Shown here one piece after another: positions 10,169-18,335 of a DNA stretch of 64,000 nt. Each line of letters starts with the position of its first letter. Position 1 is the stretch's first letter. Origin of the DNA: an uncultured Paracoccaceae bacterium (GTDB lineage: Bacteria; Pseudomonadota; Alphaproteobacteria; Rhodobacterales; Rhodobacteraceae); the NCBI GenBank assembly GCA_947499715.1, contig CANMPL010000007.1, positions 62,001 to 126,000 of the forward strand, read 5' to 3'. The notes below the pieces were generated by a model, which did no database searches, was not told the DNA's origin, and saw only the letters and a program-made list of their open reading frames with translations. The position numbers and the translations under genes were made by a program.

Positions 10169-10204
10169 CTTTGCCTATAGTTTACTGGTGAGCCCGATAA
10201 GCGC

Positions 10205-10837
10205 TCACGCTGCACGCGCCCGGGATTGTCCAAGCGCAGAAAGAGGTCTGAAATCTGGTGTGTTGGCGACGGCATCAATCCACGCGGAAATTGCGGGGTA
10301 GTCCGTAAGCGCAAGGCCCGCTTCTTCCATAACATGGACGTATCCGAAGATCGCAATGTCAGCGATGGTATAGCCCTGCGCCAACATAAATGTGCGATCG
10401 CTCAAATGTGCATTTAGCCGCGCCAATCCGGGTCTTGCGGCCGCTTGCCAGGCAGCGATATCATCGGCGCGCGCCCCGCGTTGATCTGGCAGAATTGTCG
10501 TGAAGAACCGTGCAGGGGAGATAAAGGGTTCCAGTTTGGATTGTTCAAAGAACATCCACTGCAGCGCTTCGGCCCTGCCAGAGGCATCCTGTGGCATCAA
10601 TGGGCTGCCATCAGCCAGATACCACAGCATTGCATTGCTTTCGCCAATACCCATTCCCGTGTCCGTCACCAGAAAGGGCACAACACCAAGCGGGTTTATG
10701 GCCAGATAGTCCGGTGATTTCTGCTCTCCCTTTAAGACGTCGATCAGTGTGAGTTCAAACGTTTGGTCCAATTGACGCATCGCCAGCCATGGCTTCATGC
10801 AGTTTCCGGACCCAAGGCAGGCGTAAAGCGTCGTCAT
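10205..10837 (-). CDS. Glutathione S-transferase family protein
   Basis: A cytosolic GST-like protein of 210 aa. The N-terminal thioredoxin-like domain includes NPLGVVPFLV and the glutathione-binding GESNAMLWYLAD; the C-terminal helical domain includes AQGYTIADIAIFGYVH. An ATG at 10837 with AAGGA eight bases upstream fixes the start. The active-site region SGNCMKPW contains a Cys, so a Cys-type GST is possible. It is transcribed away from the ribonucleotide reductase gene, across a region holding a perfect 19-bp palindrome that may control it. Confidence 0.9.
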   Translation of the reverse strand: MTTLYACLGSGNCMKPWLAMRQLDQTFELTLIDVLKGEQKSPDYLAINPLGVVPFLVTDTGMGIGESNAMLWYLADGSPLMPQDASGRAEALQWMFFEQSKLEPFISPARFFTTILPDQRGARADDIAAWQAAARPGLARLNAHLSDRTFMLAQGYTIADIAIFGYVHVMEEAGLALTDYPAISAWIDAVANTPDFRPLSALGQSRARAA

Positions 10838-10997
10838 CGTCAATTTCCTTCAATTTGGATTTGACGTGTCGATATCCTGCCACTCTTAAGACCAGCCTAA
10901 CCGCCGGACATTTTTGGCGATTTCATATCATGCCGGGCTGCGTGATTCTTGGGCCCTTAGTCCGTCAGCTCACACATTTGACGGTGCACCATGCTTT

Positions 10998-11016
10998 TTG
11001 CCTAATTATTAGGCAA
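10998..11016. promoter_or_regulatory. Perfect 19-bp palindrome, probable operator
   Basis: TTGCCTAATTATTAGGCAA is a perfect inverted repeat around a central T. It lies about 160 bases upstream of both divergent genes. Such symmetry is typical of a dimeric winged-helix repressor (MarR-like); no such regulator gene is adjacent. Confidence 0.6.
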
Positions 11017-11101
11017 CCATTTGGCGAGCAACCAATGCGCAACATCTTCGTTAACGCATTGCATTGAAAATTGCATTTACCTCCCCATTTCAACCGTAGG
11101 G

Positions 11102-11150
11102 TTAATCATTCGTTAATGAAATTGGTTAATAATTCGTTAACATTTCTTAA
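11102..11150 (+). promoter_or_regulatory. Tandem TTAA-N7-TTAA boxes (CtrA-like)
   Basis: TTAA occurs at 11102, 11113, 11126, 11137 and 11147. The first and second pairs have exactly seven intervening bases (TCATTCG and TAATTCG), matching the known CtrA consensus TTAA-N7-TTAA; a further half-site follows with six. The boxes end 18 bases before the reductase ATG. Confidence 0.6.
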
Positions 11151-11168
11151 CAAACTGGGTGGTAGACA

Positions 11169-12893
11169 ATGTTTAGAATGCACGAATTAGCGTCGGATGG
11201 GTATGTATTTCCACAACCTATAGCTGAGCAAATCTGGCGCGCGAAGTATCAATACAAGACCGAGGCGGCCCCCGGTGACCGGCTGTTGGCCGAGACATTC
11301 CGGCGGGTCGTAAACGGGCTTTGCGTGCATGAACCCATTGAGACGCGCGAGCGCCATGCAGAAGCATTTTATCACGCCATCCAAGATTTTCGGCTGCTGC
11401 CCGCTGGTCGGATCCTTGCAGGCGCCGGCACCGCGCGGGACGTGACCCTGTCCAACACCTTTGTGATGCGCACGATCCCGGATTCCGTCGATGGGCTGAT
11501 GGACACGATCAAGGACGCGGCCAAAACGATGCAGATGGGCGGCGGTCTGGGTTTTGATTTCTCAACGCTGCGACCACGCGGTTGGGTTGTCAAAGGGCTT
11601 GATTGTCCGGCGGCCGGCCCGCTGGCGGCCATGGATATCTGTGATGCAGTGTGCCGGATGTTGGTGACTGGAATGGGGCGCGGCGCGATGATGGCGACGA
11701 TGCGCTGCGATCACCCCGATATTGAGGATTTCATAACAGCCAAGTCAGACCGCACGCGGCTGCGCAACTTTAACGTCTCTGTCATGATCACAGATGCCTT
11801 TATCGAGGCCGTCAGCCTGAATGAAGAATGGGATCTGATGTGGGACGGCAAGATCGTGCGCACCGTGAATGCGATCGATCTTTGGGACAAGATCATGCGC
11901 CAGACCTACGACGCGGCAGAGCCCGGTGTCTTGTTCATTGATCGGATCAATCAAGGCAACCCGTTAAACTACCTAGAGACGATCGCGGCCACAAATTCCT
12001 GCGCCGAACAACCGTTGCCACCAAATGGCACCTGCCCGTTAGCCTCTATTAATCTGGCACAGCTTGTGATGTCGCCTTTCACGCCGGAAGCCCGGCTTGA
12101 TCTGGTCGCATTGCGCCAATTGGTCGGCACCGCCGTGCGGATGCTGGACAACACGCTGGACGTGTCAAAATTCGCCAATGATGCACAGCGACAAGAGGCG
12201 CAAAACAAGCGGCGGATCGGGATTGGCGTGACCGGGGTGGCCGATGCCATTATCATGTTGGGTGCCGTCTACGGCTCGGCCAAGGCGGTGTTCCTGCTGG
12301 GAAGCTGGATGCAGGCCATCCAGAATGCGGCCTATCTTGCCTCGGCCAACCTCGCGGCAGAGCGTGGTGCGTTCCCGCTTTATGATGCAGAGCGTCACCT
12401 CAAACAGCCCAGCATTCAGGCGCTGGATCCCGATGTGCGCGCCGCTGTTGCCAAACATGGGTTGCGCAATGGCACGCTGACCACCATCGCGCCCACGGGC
12501 ACGATTTCGATGTTTGCGGGCAATACCTCGTCCGGGATCGAACCGGTTTTTGCAACGGAATACACACGGACCATCACGCGCCCCAACGGCAATAAGGAAG
12601 ACGAGAAGGTGATGGATTATGCGGTCTGGCTTTACCGTCAGATCTATGGCGAAGACGCCGCACTGACGGATGCCTTCGTGACCGTCGCCGATCTGGACCC
12701 CCGTGATCACGTGCGGATGCAGGCGGCCGCACAGCGTTGGGTCGATAGCGGCATATCAAAGACTGTGAACTGCCCCGAGGATATCCCCTTTGACAGCTTC
12801 AAAAATGTCTATCTGGAGGCCTATGCCTCTGGCTGCAAAGGGTGCACAACATACCGACCCAATGCAGTGACAGGATCGGTTCTATCAGTATGA
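11169..12893 (+). CDS. nrdJ: Adenosylcobalamin-dependent ribonucleotide reductase-like protein (NrdJ, short form)
   Basis: Class II-type ribonucleotide reductase, 574 aa, expected to make deoxyribonucleotides with B12. Family landmarks are AGRILAGAGTAR, MQMGGGLGFDFS, MMATMRCDHPDIEDF, TNSCAEQPL with the presumed thiyl Cys278, GTCPLASINL with Cys289, APTGTISMFAGNTSSGIEP and CKGCTTYRPN at the end. It stops just after that segment and has no C-terminal CxxC tail. The position where family members carry the first redox cysteine reads LSNTFVM, with Thr97 (codon ACC). It may be a divergent or impaired enzyme. It is coupled by ATGA to the next gene. Confidence 0.88.
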   Translation: MFRMHELASDGYVFPQPIAEQIWRAKYQYKTEAAPGDRLLAETFRRVVNGLCVHEPIETRERHAEAFYHAIQDFRLLPAGRILAGAGTARDVTLSNTFVMRTIPDSVDGLMDTIKDAAKTMQMGGGLGFDFSTLRPRGWVVKGLDCPAAGPLAAMDICDAVCRMLVTGMGRGAMMATMRCDHPDIEDFITAKSDRTRLRNFNVSVMITDAFIEAVSLNEEWDLMWDGKIVRTVNAIDLWDKIMRQTYDAAEPGVLFIDRINQGNPLNYLETIAATNSCAEQPLPPNGTCPLASINLAQLVMSPFTPEARLDLVALRQLVGTAVRMLDNTLDVSKFANDAQRQEAQNKRRIGIGVTGVADAIIMLGAVYGSAKAVFLLGSWMQAIQNAAYLASANLAAERGAFPLYDAERHLKQPSIQALDPDVRAAVAKHGLRNGTLTTIAPTGTISMFAGNTSSGIEPVFATEYTRTITRPNGNKEDEKVMDYAVWLYRQIYGEDAALTDAFVTVADLDPRDHVRMQAAAQRWVDSGISKTVNCPEDIPFDSFKNVYLEAYASGCKGCTTYRPNAVTGSVLSV

Positions 12894-13132
12894 CGCTACT
12901 CAAGACCCTGTCCCGGCGTGTCCTTGGACGCACCGGGGCAAACTGGCCACGCGACGACCGGCCCTGGACGGCGACGCATCGGCACAAGAAAGGCGGACTG
13001 TATCGTCGCATCGCAAACGCCGTGCTTGAGGCGGACCGCAGCGATGTCGTGATCTACGACGACCCCGATGGCACGATCTGGGTGCGCGCGCGTGGCGAAT
13101 TTGAGGACGGGCGGTTTACGCCCCTGCCCTAA
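12890..13132 (+). CDS. DUF1653-like small protein
   Basis: An 80-aa protein whose ATG overlaps the reductase stop (GTATGA). The core [30 protein letters not shown] and EEGRFTPL-type ending (FEDGRFTPL) resemble the DUF1653 fold, which has no assigned reaction. The overlap implies co-translation with the NrdJ-like protein, so a link to nucleotide metabolism is possible but only inferred. It converges with the HerA-like gene, and the two stop codons overlap. Confidence 0.7.
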   Translation: MTLLKTLSRRVLGRTGANWPRDDRPWTATHRHKKGGLYRRIANAVLEADRSDVVIYDDPDGTIWVRARGEFEDGRFTPLP

Positions 13133-14667
13133 CGGCCCTTGAAAAGGCCACCCAAGATGCCGCGCACGATCCGTTTGCCGGTCGTGCCTTTCAGCTCTTT
13201 GACAACAACGTCCGCGATGGCCCCGCCCCAGCCGCCACTGTCTTTGGCCTTGCGCGATGTGCTGCGCCCGGTGCCGCCACCATCATAGCGCCGCGCCTTC
13301 TTGAACTCGCGCAACTCAAATTCTGCGGCCTCTTCTTCGGCTTCTGCCTTCTCTGCTTCTGCCGCGGCCTTGTCGGCCCGCCCGCGCAGCATCTCGAACG
13401 CGCTTTCGCGGTCCAGCTTTTCACCGTATTTTGCCTGCATCGGTGACATCTGAAGCATGCCTGCGCGGGTCGTTGCATCCAATGGGCCCAGTTGCGAAGA
13501 TGGTGGCCGGATCAGCGTGCGTTCAACGACCATCGGCGACCCTTTTGCATCCAACATCGAGGTCACCGCCTCGCCTGTGCCAACCTCTTGGATCGCCTCT
13601 GCGGTATCAAAATCGGGGTTCTCGCGGTAGGTTTCGGCAGCCTTGGTCAGGTCCTTGCGGTCTTTGGCCGTGAAGGCCCGCAATGCGTGCTGCACCCGGT
13701 TGCCCAATTGCCCCAGAACGTCATCTGGCACATCGGCCGGGTTTTGAGTGATAAAGTAGACGCCGACACCCTTGGACCGGATCAGTCGCGCCACCTGTTC
13801 GACCTTATCAACCAAGGCCTTGGGCGCGTCGTCAAACAAGAGGTGGGCTTCATCAAAGAAAAACACCAGCTTCGGCTTATCGGGGTTGCCGACCTCGGGC
13901 AGCTCCTCGAACAACTCTGACAAGAGCCAGAGCAAGAAAGTTGCATAAAGCTTGGGGCTGGCCATCAATTTGTCGGCTGCAAGAATGTTGATCGCGCCCC
14001 GCCCGTCAGCTTCGGTGCGGATGATATCATTGAGATCCAGGGCCGGTTCCCCAAACAATTCGTTTCCGCCCTGATTTTCGATCACCAGCAATTGCCGCTG
14101 GATAGCCCCCACCGATGAGGCCGCGACGTTGCCGTAGCGCAGCGAAAGATCCTTGGCGTTCTGACCGACCCAGACAAGTAGCGCCTGCAGGTCCTTGAGG
14201 TCCAGAAGCGGCAGCCCTTCTTCATCCGCCACGTGGAAGGCGACGTTCATCACCCCTTCCTGCACGTCCGTCAATTCAAGCAACCGGCTTAGCAATAGTG
14301 GCCCCATCTCGGCGACGGTGGCGCGGATCGGATGGCCTTGTTGGCCGAAGAGATCCCAGAACGTCACTGGAAACGCACTATATTGCAGATCCAGGCCAAT
14401 GGTGTTGGCACGTTTCATGAAGGGTTCGTGAAGCTTGAAGGCTTCGGTGCCTGAGGCGGCAAGGCCGGACAGATCGCCTTTGACGTCCGACAGAAAAACT
14501 GGAACCCCCGCGGCCGAGAACCCTTCGGCCAAGATTTGCAGGGTGACGGTCTTGCCCGTGCCGGTGGCCCCGGCGATCAACCCATGCCGGTTTGCCTTGT
14601 CCAGCAAAAGCTGCTGCGGAAGGGCGTAGTCCGCCCCACCGCCACCGATAAAAATACTGTCTGACAT
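13129..14667 (-). CDS. HerA-like ATPase (DUF853 / YjgR family)
   Basis: A 512-aa cytosolic ATPase. The start at 14667 follows GGGAGAGG; an in-frame ATG 18 bases upstream is less likely. Walker A is [13 protein letters not shown] (about residues 32-44), Walker B is [14 protein letters not shown], and an [19 protein letters not shown] segment precedes the arginine-finger region. An acidic-basic coiled stretch (about 420-470, rich in Ala and Glu) leads to a basic C-terminal tail. The family resembles HerA/FtsK motor ATPases and its physiological role is not settled. No nuclease partner is adjacent. Confidence 0.9.
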   Translation of the reverse strand: MSDSIFIGGGGADYALPQQLLLDKANRHGLIAGATGTGKTVTLQILAEGFSAAGVPVFLSDVKGDLSGLAASGTEAFKLHEPFMKRANTIGLDLQYSAFPVTFWDLFGQQGHPIRATVAEMGPLLLSRLLELTDVQEGVMNVAFHVADEEGLPLLDLKDLQALLVWVGQNAKDLSLRYGNVAASSVGAIQRQLLVIENQGGNELFGEPALDLNDIIRTEADGRGAINILAADKLMASPKLYATFLLWLLSELFEELPEVGNPDKPKLVFFFDEAHLLFDDAPKALVDKVEQVARLIRSKGVGVYFITQNPADVPDDVLGQLGNRVQHALRAFTAKDRKDLTKAAETYRENPDFDTAEAIQEVGTGEAVTSMLDAKGSPMVVERTLIRPPSSQLGPLDATTRAGMLQMSPMQAKYGEKLDRESAFEMLRGRADKAAAEAEKAEAEEEAAEFELREFKKARRYDGGGTGRSTSRKAKDSGGWGGAIADVVVKELKGTTGKRIVRGILGGLFKGR

Positions 14668-14768
14668 TGCTCTGCCTCTCCCCATTTTTGGCTAAAATAC
14701 ATTCTTAACCATTCCATGCCAGACTAATCGCGCTTGCCGCCCCAATATGTCCCCCGGGGTGGTGGGCA

Positions 14769-14922
14769 CCATTCTCCCTGTCAGACTGGCCGTGCCTTCG
14801 GGTGCGGCCTTTTTTGCCGCCATAGCGACCCCTTGAAATTGTGATCGAAACCCGGTTGACGACTGGAAAATGGGCCGCTAGCTTGCCCCCAATTAGTCGG
14901 CCAAGTCCGACAGGGAGAATGG
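14769..14922. repeat. 25-bp inverted repeat enclosing a terminator (possible sRNA locus)
   Basis: The left arm at 14769-14792 (CCATTCTCCCTGTCAGACTG then GCCG) is the reverse complement of the right arm at 14898-14922 except for one substitution and one inserted base. The arms are about 105 bp apart. Each is followed on the plus strand by a terminator. This fills most of the 391-bp gap 14668-15058, in which I see no convincing gene. Confidence 0.75.
14788..14815 (+). terminator. Rho-independent terminator inside the inverted-repeat locus
   Basis: GGCCG (14788-14792) pairs with CGGCC (14805-14809), with further inner pairing around TTCG, followed by six T. No annotated plus-strand gene precedes it, so it may end a small RNA that begins between the HerA-like start and 14769. 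Confidence 0.65.
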
Positions 14923-14923
14923 A

Positions 14924-14951
14924 AAAAGGGTGCGTTCGCGGACCCTTTTTT
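14924..14951. terminator. Bidirectional terminator hairpin after the right arm
   Basis: AAAAAGGGT, GCG, TTCG, CGG and ACCCTTTTTT form a stem with a TTCG tetraloop and runs of A and T on both sides. It sits one base after the right arm of the inverted repeat. Confidence 0.75.
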
Positions 14952-15058
14952 CGTTTTTGTGACCCTAGCCTGCGATGTCACGGCGCTATGTTGATTTCGG
15001 ACCTGACACCGTCTGAAAGCCATGCTAATCCATCGGGCAAATCAATATGGAGCATGTG

Positions 15059-15679
15059 ATGCAAAGCATCTTGAAACCGTTTGTACTTGGCCTTGCTGTT
15101 TTGGCCGGCTCATCCGCACTCGCACAGGAAACCGCGACCGAAGAGGCACCTGCCGCGGATGCCGAAGTCTCTGATCTGAGCCTTGGTGAACCAGTAGGTG
15201 CAGACGGGTCCGCCGCGTTGGAAGTCGGGCAACCTTATATCCGTGATCAATTCGACGATTGGGCATTGCGCTGCCTTAAGTCGCCTGAGGGTCAGGATGA
15301 TCCCTGCCAGCTTTATCAGCTATTGCTGGACGGTGACGGCAATGCGGTGGCCGAGATGAGCATGTTCCCGCTGCCCGAAGGTGGACAGGCTGTTGCGGGC
15401 GCGACGGTTGTTGTTCCGCTTGAAACCCTATTGACCCAACAACTGACGCTCTCGGTGGATGGTGGTCAGGCGCGGCGCTATCCGTTCACCTTCTGCAATG
15501 CTGCCGGATGTGTGGCACGCGTTGGGTTTACGTCAGCCGAGATTGACCAGTTCAAGCGCGGCATCGCAGCACAGCTGCGGCTTGTACCCGCCGCAGCCCC
15601 CGATCAGGAAGTGTTACTTGTCGTATCTTTGTCCGGGTTTACGAAGGGCTTTGAAAGCAGCATTCCTATCGGTGAATAA
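15059..15679 (+). CDS. Invasion-associated locus B (IalB) family periplasmic protein
   Basis: A 206-aa exported protein. GGAG lies six bases before the ATG at 15059, favoured over an ATG 12 bases upstream that would place GGAG inside the gene. The signal peptide ends near SSALAQ, an acidic Ala/Glu linker follows, and the IalB domain covers about 60-200: FDDWALRCLKS, DPCQLYQLLLD, the hydrophobic VVVPLETLL and FCNAAGCVARVGF with paired cysteines. Members are widespread in alphaproteobacteria and named after a Bartonella factor; in a marine bacterium an envelope role is more likely than invasion. Confidence 0.88.
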   Translation: MQSILKPFVLGLAVLAGSSALAQETATEEAPAADAEVSDLSLGEPVGADGSAALEVGQPYIRDQFDDWALRCLKSPEGQDDPCQLYQLLLDGDGNAVAEMSMFPLPEGGQAVAGATVVVPLETLLTQQLTLSVDGGQARRYPFTFCNAAGCVARVGFTSAEIDQFKRGIAAQLRLVPAAAPDQEVLLVVSLSGFTKGFESSIPIGE

Positions 15680-15702
15680 GCCAGCAAGCCGAGTAGAATT
15701 AT

Positions 15703-15732
15703 TGGGCCGCCCCTGACAGGGCGGCCTTTTTT
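15703..15732 (+). terminator. Rho-independent terminator after the IalB gene
   Basis: GGGCCGCCC, six loop bases and GGGCGGCC are followed by six T. It also faces the convergent ketoacyl-synthase gene, which ends at 15737. Confidence 0.88.
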
Positions 15733-15736
15733 ATGC

Positions 15737-16945
15737 CTATGACTTGCGCAGTGCCAGCACGGCGTTCAGCCCGCCAAAGGCAAAGGCGTTTGACAAGACA
15801 ACATCAACCGCCGCGTCGCGTGCTTCGTTCGGGACGATGTCCAAAGCACACTCGGGGTCGGGTTCTTCGTAGCCGATGGTAGGGGCGATAATGCCATCAC
15901 GCAGCGCCATGATGCAGGCCAAAAGCTCAACCGCGCCGGTGCCGCCGATCAAATGCCCGTGCATCGACTTGGTCGACGACATCATCAGTTGATCGGCATG
16001 GGCACCAAAGACATCGGCAACGGCGGCGCATTCGGTCTTGTCGTTTGCTGCCGTGCCTGTGCCGTGGGCGTTGATGTAGCCGATATCGCTTTTGGCGACC
16101 TTGGCATCTGCCACGGCCCCGGCGATCGCCCGCGCTGCTCCTTGTTTCGACGGCGTCACGATGTCAGAGGCGTCAGAGGACATCGCAAAGCCCGCAACCT
16201 CGCACAGGATCTCTGCGCCGCGTTTTATGGCATGGTCGCGATCCTCGAAGACAAAGACGCCAGCGCCTTCGCCCTGCACCATGCCGTTGCGGGTGGCCGA
16301 AAACGGGCGGCAGGCATCCTTGGACATCACGCGCAGCCCTTCCCAGGCCTTGATCCCGCCAAAACACAGCATTGATTCCGAGCCGCCGGTAACCATGACG
16401 TCCGCCATACCGCAGCGGATCATATTGAACGCCTGCCCCATCGCGTGATTGCTGGACGCGCAAGCGGTCGCAACCGTGAACGACGGCCCCCGCAGGTTCC
16501 ATTCCATCGACACCTGGCTCACGGCGGCATTATTCATCAGTTTGGGGACAATAAAGGGATGGACCCTGTTCTTGCCCTCTTCATAGACCGCGCGGTAATT
16601 TTCGTCTTGCGTGTTCAGCCCACCGCCAGATGTGCCAAGGATCACGCCAGAGCGGTCGGCCAGTTGCCCCGCAAATGTCAGCCCCGCCGCATCCAAGGCC
16701 TGACGGGCTGCAAGCAGCGTGAACTGAGTAAAGCGATCGTAAAGCGCGATCTGCTGGCGGTTGAAATGGCTGTGCTCATCATAGTCCCTGACCTGACCGC
16801 CGATCTGGATCGACAGACGATCAACATCGCGGATGTCCAAGGGGCCGATGCCACAGCGCCCTTCGCGCATCGCTTCGAGCGTTTTGGGCACATCGCTGCC
16901 AAGCGGGTTGATGGTGCCCGCCCCGGTGATGACCACGCGCCGCAT
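15737..16945 (-). CDS. Beta-ketoacyl-ACP synthase (KAS II-like)
   Basis: A 402-aa condensing enzyme that elongates acyl chains held on ACP. It starts RRVVITGAGTINPLG. The catalytic triad is visible: Cys in VATACASSNHAMG, His in NAHGTGTAANDK and His in HLIGGTGAVELL, and the family's NAFAFGGLN ends the fold. It is more like a FabF/NodE side-pathway enzyme than housekeeping fabF, because it sits directly after a dedicated ACP and an LpxD-type acyltransferase. The ATG overlaps the ACP stop. Its acyl product cannot be predicted from sequence. Confidence 0.9.
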   Translation of the reverse strand: MRRVVITGAGTINPLGSDVPKTLEAMREGRCGIGPLDIRDVDRLSIQIGGQVRDYDEHSHFNRQQIALYDRFTQFTLLAARQALDAAGLTFAGQLADRSGVILGTSGGGLNTQDENYRAVYEEGKNRVHPFIVPKLMNNAAVSQVSMEWNLRGPSFTVATACASSNHAMGQAFNMIRCGMADVMVTGGSESMLCFGGIKAWEGLRVMSKDACRPFSATRNGMVQGEGAGVFVFEDRDHAIKRGAEILCEVAGFAMSSDASDIVTPSKQGAARAIAGAVADAKVAKSDIGYINAHGTGTAANDKTECAAVADVFGAHADQLMMSSTKSMHGHLIGGTGAVELLACIMALRDGIIAPTIGYEEPDPECALDIVPNEARDAAVDVVLSNAFAFGGLNAVLALRKS

Positions 16946-17208
16946 CAGCTTTTGCCCTGCTCCGCAATCAGCCCCTCTACCGCTGCGATGATGGCAGCGA
17001 CCGACGAGATATCAAAGTTGCTGTCCTCGGGCGCATTGGCGTTGAAAGGGACCGAGATATCAAAGGTCTCTTCAATGGCGAAGATGCATTCGACAATGCC
17101 AAGGCTGTCGACGCCAAGGTCAGCCAGCGCGTTGTCGAGACCGATATCAGACGGCTCTAGCAATGCCTGTTCTGCGATAATGGCGATGACCTGTTCTTTG
17201 ACGCTCAT
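16945..17208 (-). CDS. Acyl carrier protein (specialised)
   Basis: An 87-aa ACP. The start at 17208 follows GGAGAG; longer readings lack support. The phosphopantetheine serine lies in LGVDSLGIVECIF, flanked by the usual acidic helices, with a short Ala/Ile-rich end (AAIIAAVEGLIAEQGKS). It overlaps the ketoacyl synthase gene and follows the LpxD-like gene by 28 bases. It is probably a dedicated ACP rather than the housekeeping AcpP, by analogy with AcpXL used in lipid A acylation. That role is inference. Confidence 0.88.
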   Translation of the reverse strand: MSVKEQVIAIIAEQALLEPSDIGLDNALADLGVDSLGIVECIFAIEETFDISVPFNANAPEDSNFDISSVAAIIAAVEGLIAEQGKS

Positions 17209-17236
17209 GACGGGCTCTCCGGGTGTTGCGGCTGAT

Positions 17237-18310
17237 TTAGTCACTCTCGCCCGGCTTTGAAACACCTTTCTGACGGATCGCGGCTGCGCGCGTGGCTTTC
17301 AGCTGCGCACGATATGCAGGCATCGGTTGCGCGGGATAGCCCATCATGAAGGACCCCGCCGGCACATGGTTCAGCACAATGGCAGCGCCGCCAAGCACCA
17401 CATCGGCCCCAACCGAGATGTTGTCCTTGACCCCCGACTTACCGCCCAGAACGACGCGGTCACCAATCTGCGCCGATCCCGCGATCGCGGCCTGCGCACA
17501 AAGCACGCAGTCTTCACCAAGCATGACGTTGTGGCCAACCTGGACGAGGTTATCAATCTTGGTGCCACGGCCGACCATCGTGGCCCGAACCGTGCCCGCG
17601 TCGATGGTGCTATTTGCGCCCACCTCAACATCGTCGCCAACAATGACACTGCCCAAAGAGTGGATCCGGTGGCGGACTGCATCCTTTGGCGGATCAAGTT
17701 GCGTCCGCCCCATGGACTGAAAGGTGCGTTCTTCGTTCGAAGGTTCTGCCGTCACAAAGGAAAACCCGTCAGCACCGATAACCGCGTTCGGCTGCACGAT
17801 CACACGGTCGCCGAGCTGCACCCGGCGGCCCAACCGGACACCGGCAAATATCATCGCGTCCGTCCCGATGGTAACCTCTTCGGCAAGCGTCACATGGGCA
17901 TCAACCCAGGTGCCTGCGCCGATCTTGGACCGGGGACCGATCACACAAAACGCGCCGATGCTAACGTCTCTACCAATTTCCGACGTGTCATCAATGACGG
18001 CGGTTGGGTGAATGCCGGTGCAGACCGGTTCCGCATCAAAGGCTTGGGTCAGCTTTGCCATCGCAAGGCGCGCGCGCGGCACCTCGATCGCGGCCTCCAG
18101 GCCAAAGGCCTGCCAATCGGCACCGGGCCAGACAAGTGCGGCACGCGCTGCACTGACGCCAAGCTTTTCGCCCCAGGCCGGTGTCATGGCCAAGGCCAGA
18201 TCATTGGGGCCCGCCGTCACGGGCTCTGCCGGTCGATCAACAGACAAGTGTTCGGCACCCAGCGCCTTCGCACCTAATGCGGCCGCGATATCTCGGACGG
18301 TCATTGCCAT
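17237..18310 (-). CDS. lpxD: LpxD-like UDP-3-O-acylglucosamine N-acyltransferase
   Basis: A 357-aa left-handed beta-helix acyltransferase. The N-terminal uridine-binding domain (about 1-100) is followed by hexapeptide repeats (about 100-320: [51 protein letters not shown]). His in VQVGHNV corresponds to the catalytic histidine of LpxD. The enzyme adds a 3-hydroxyacyl chain from ACP to UDP-acylglucosamine in lipid A synthesis. The usual lpx neighbours (fabZ, lpxA, lpxB) are absent; an ACP and ketoacyl synthase follow instead, so this may be a second, dedicated LpxD. Confidence 0.87.
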   Translation of the reverse strand: MAMTVRDIAAALGAKALGAEHLSVDRPAEPVTAGPNDLALAMTPAWGEKLGVSAARAALVWPGADWQAFGLEAAIEVPRARLAMAKLTQAFDAEPVCTGIHPTAVIDDTSEIGRDVSIGAFCVIGPRSKIGAGTWVDAHVTLAEEVTIGTDAMIFAGVRLGRRVQLGDRVIVQPNAVIGADGFSFVTAEPSNEERTFQSMGRTQLDPPKDAVRHRIHSLGSVIVGDDVEVGANSTIDAGTVRATMVGRGTKIDNLVQVGHNVMLGEDCVLCAQAAIAGSAQIGDRVVLGGKSGVKDNISVGADVVLGGAAIVLNHVPAGSFMMGYPAQPMPAYRAQLKATRAAAIRQKGVSKPGESD

Positions 18311-18335
18311 GTCATTTCCCCTGTCAGGGAAAGAC

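Larger units (their letters stand above)
10838..11168. other. Divergent intergenic region between GST and nrdJ-like genes
   Basis: A 331-bp gene-free stretch. It holds a perfect 19-bp palindrome (10998-11016) and a series of TTAA half-sites with N7 spacing (11102-11150). It is AT-rich near the reductase start. I looked for a cobalamin riboswitch box and saw none. Confidence 0.7.

Noticed and set aside
10838-11168. A cobalamin riboswitch ahead of the B12-type reductase
   Set aside because: I looked for the B12 box and supporting stems in the leader and found none; palindromic and TTAA sites explain the region better.
17327-18277. A 316-aa plus-strand frame
   Set aside because: It is antisense to the lpxD-like gene, whose hexapeptide repeats are unmistakable.
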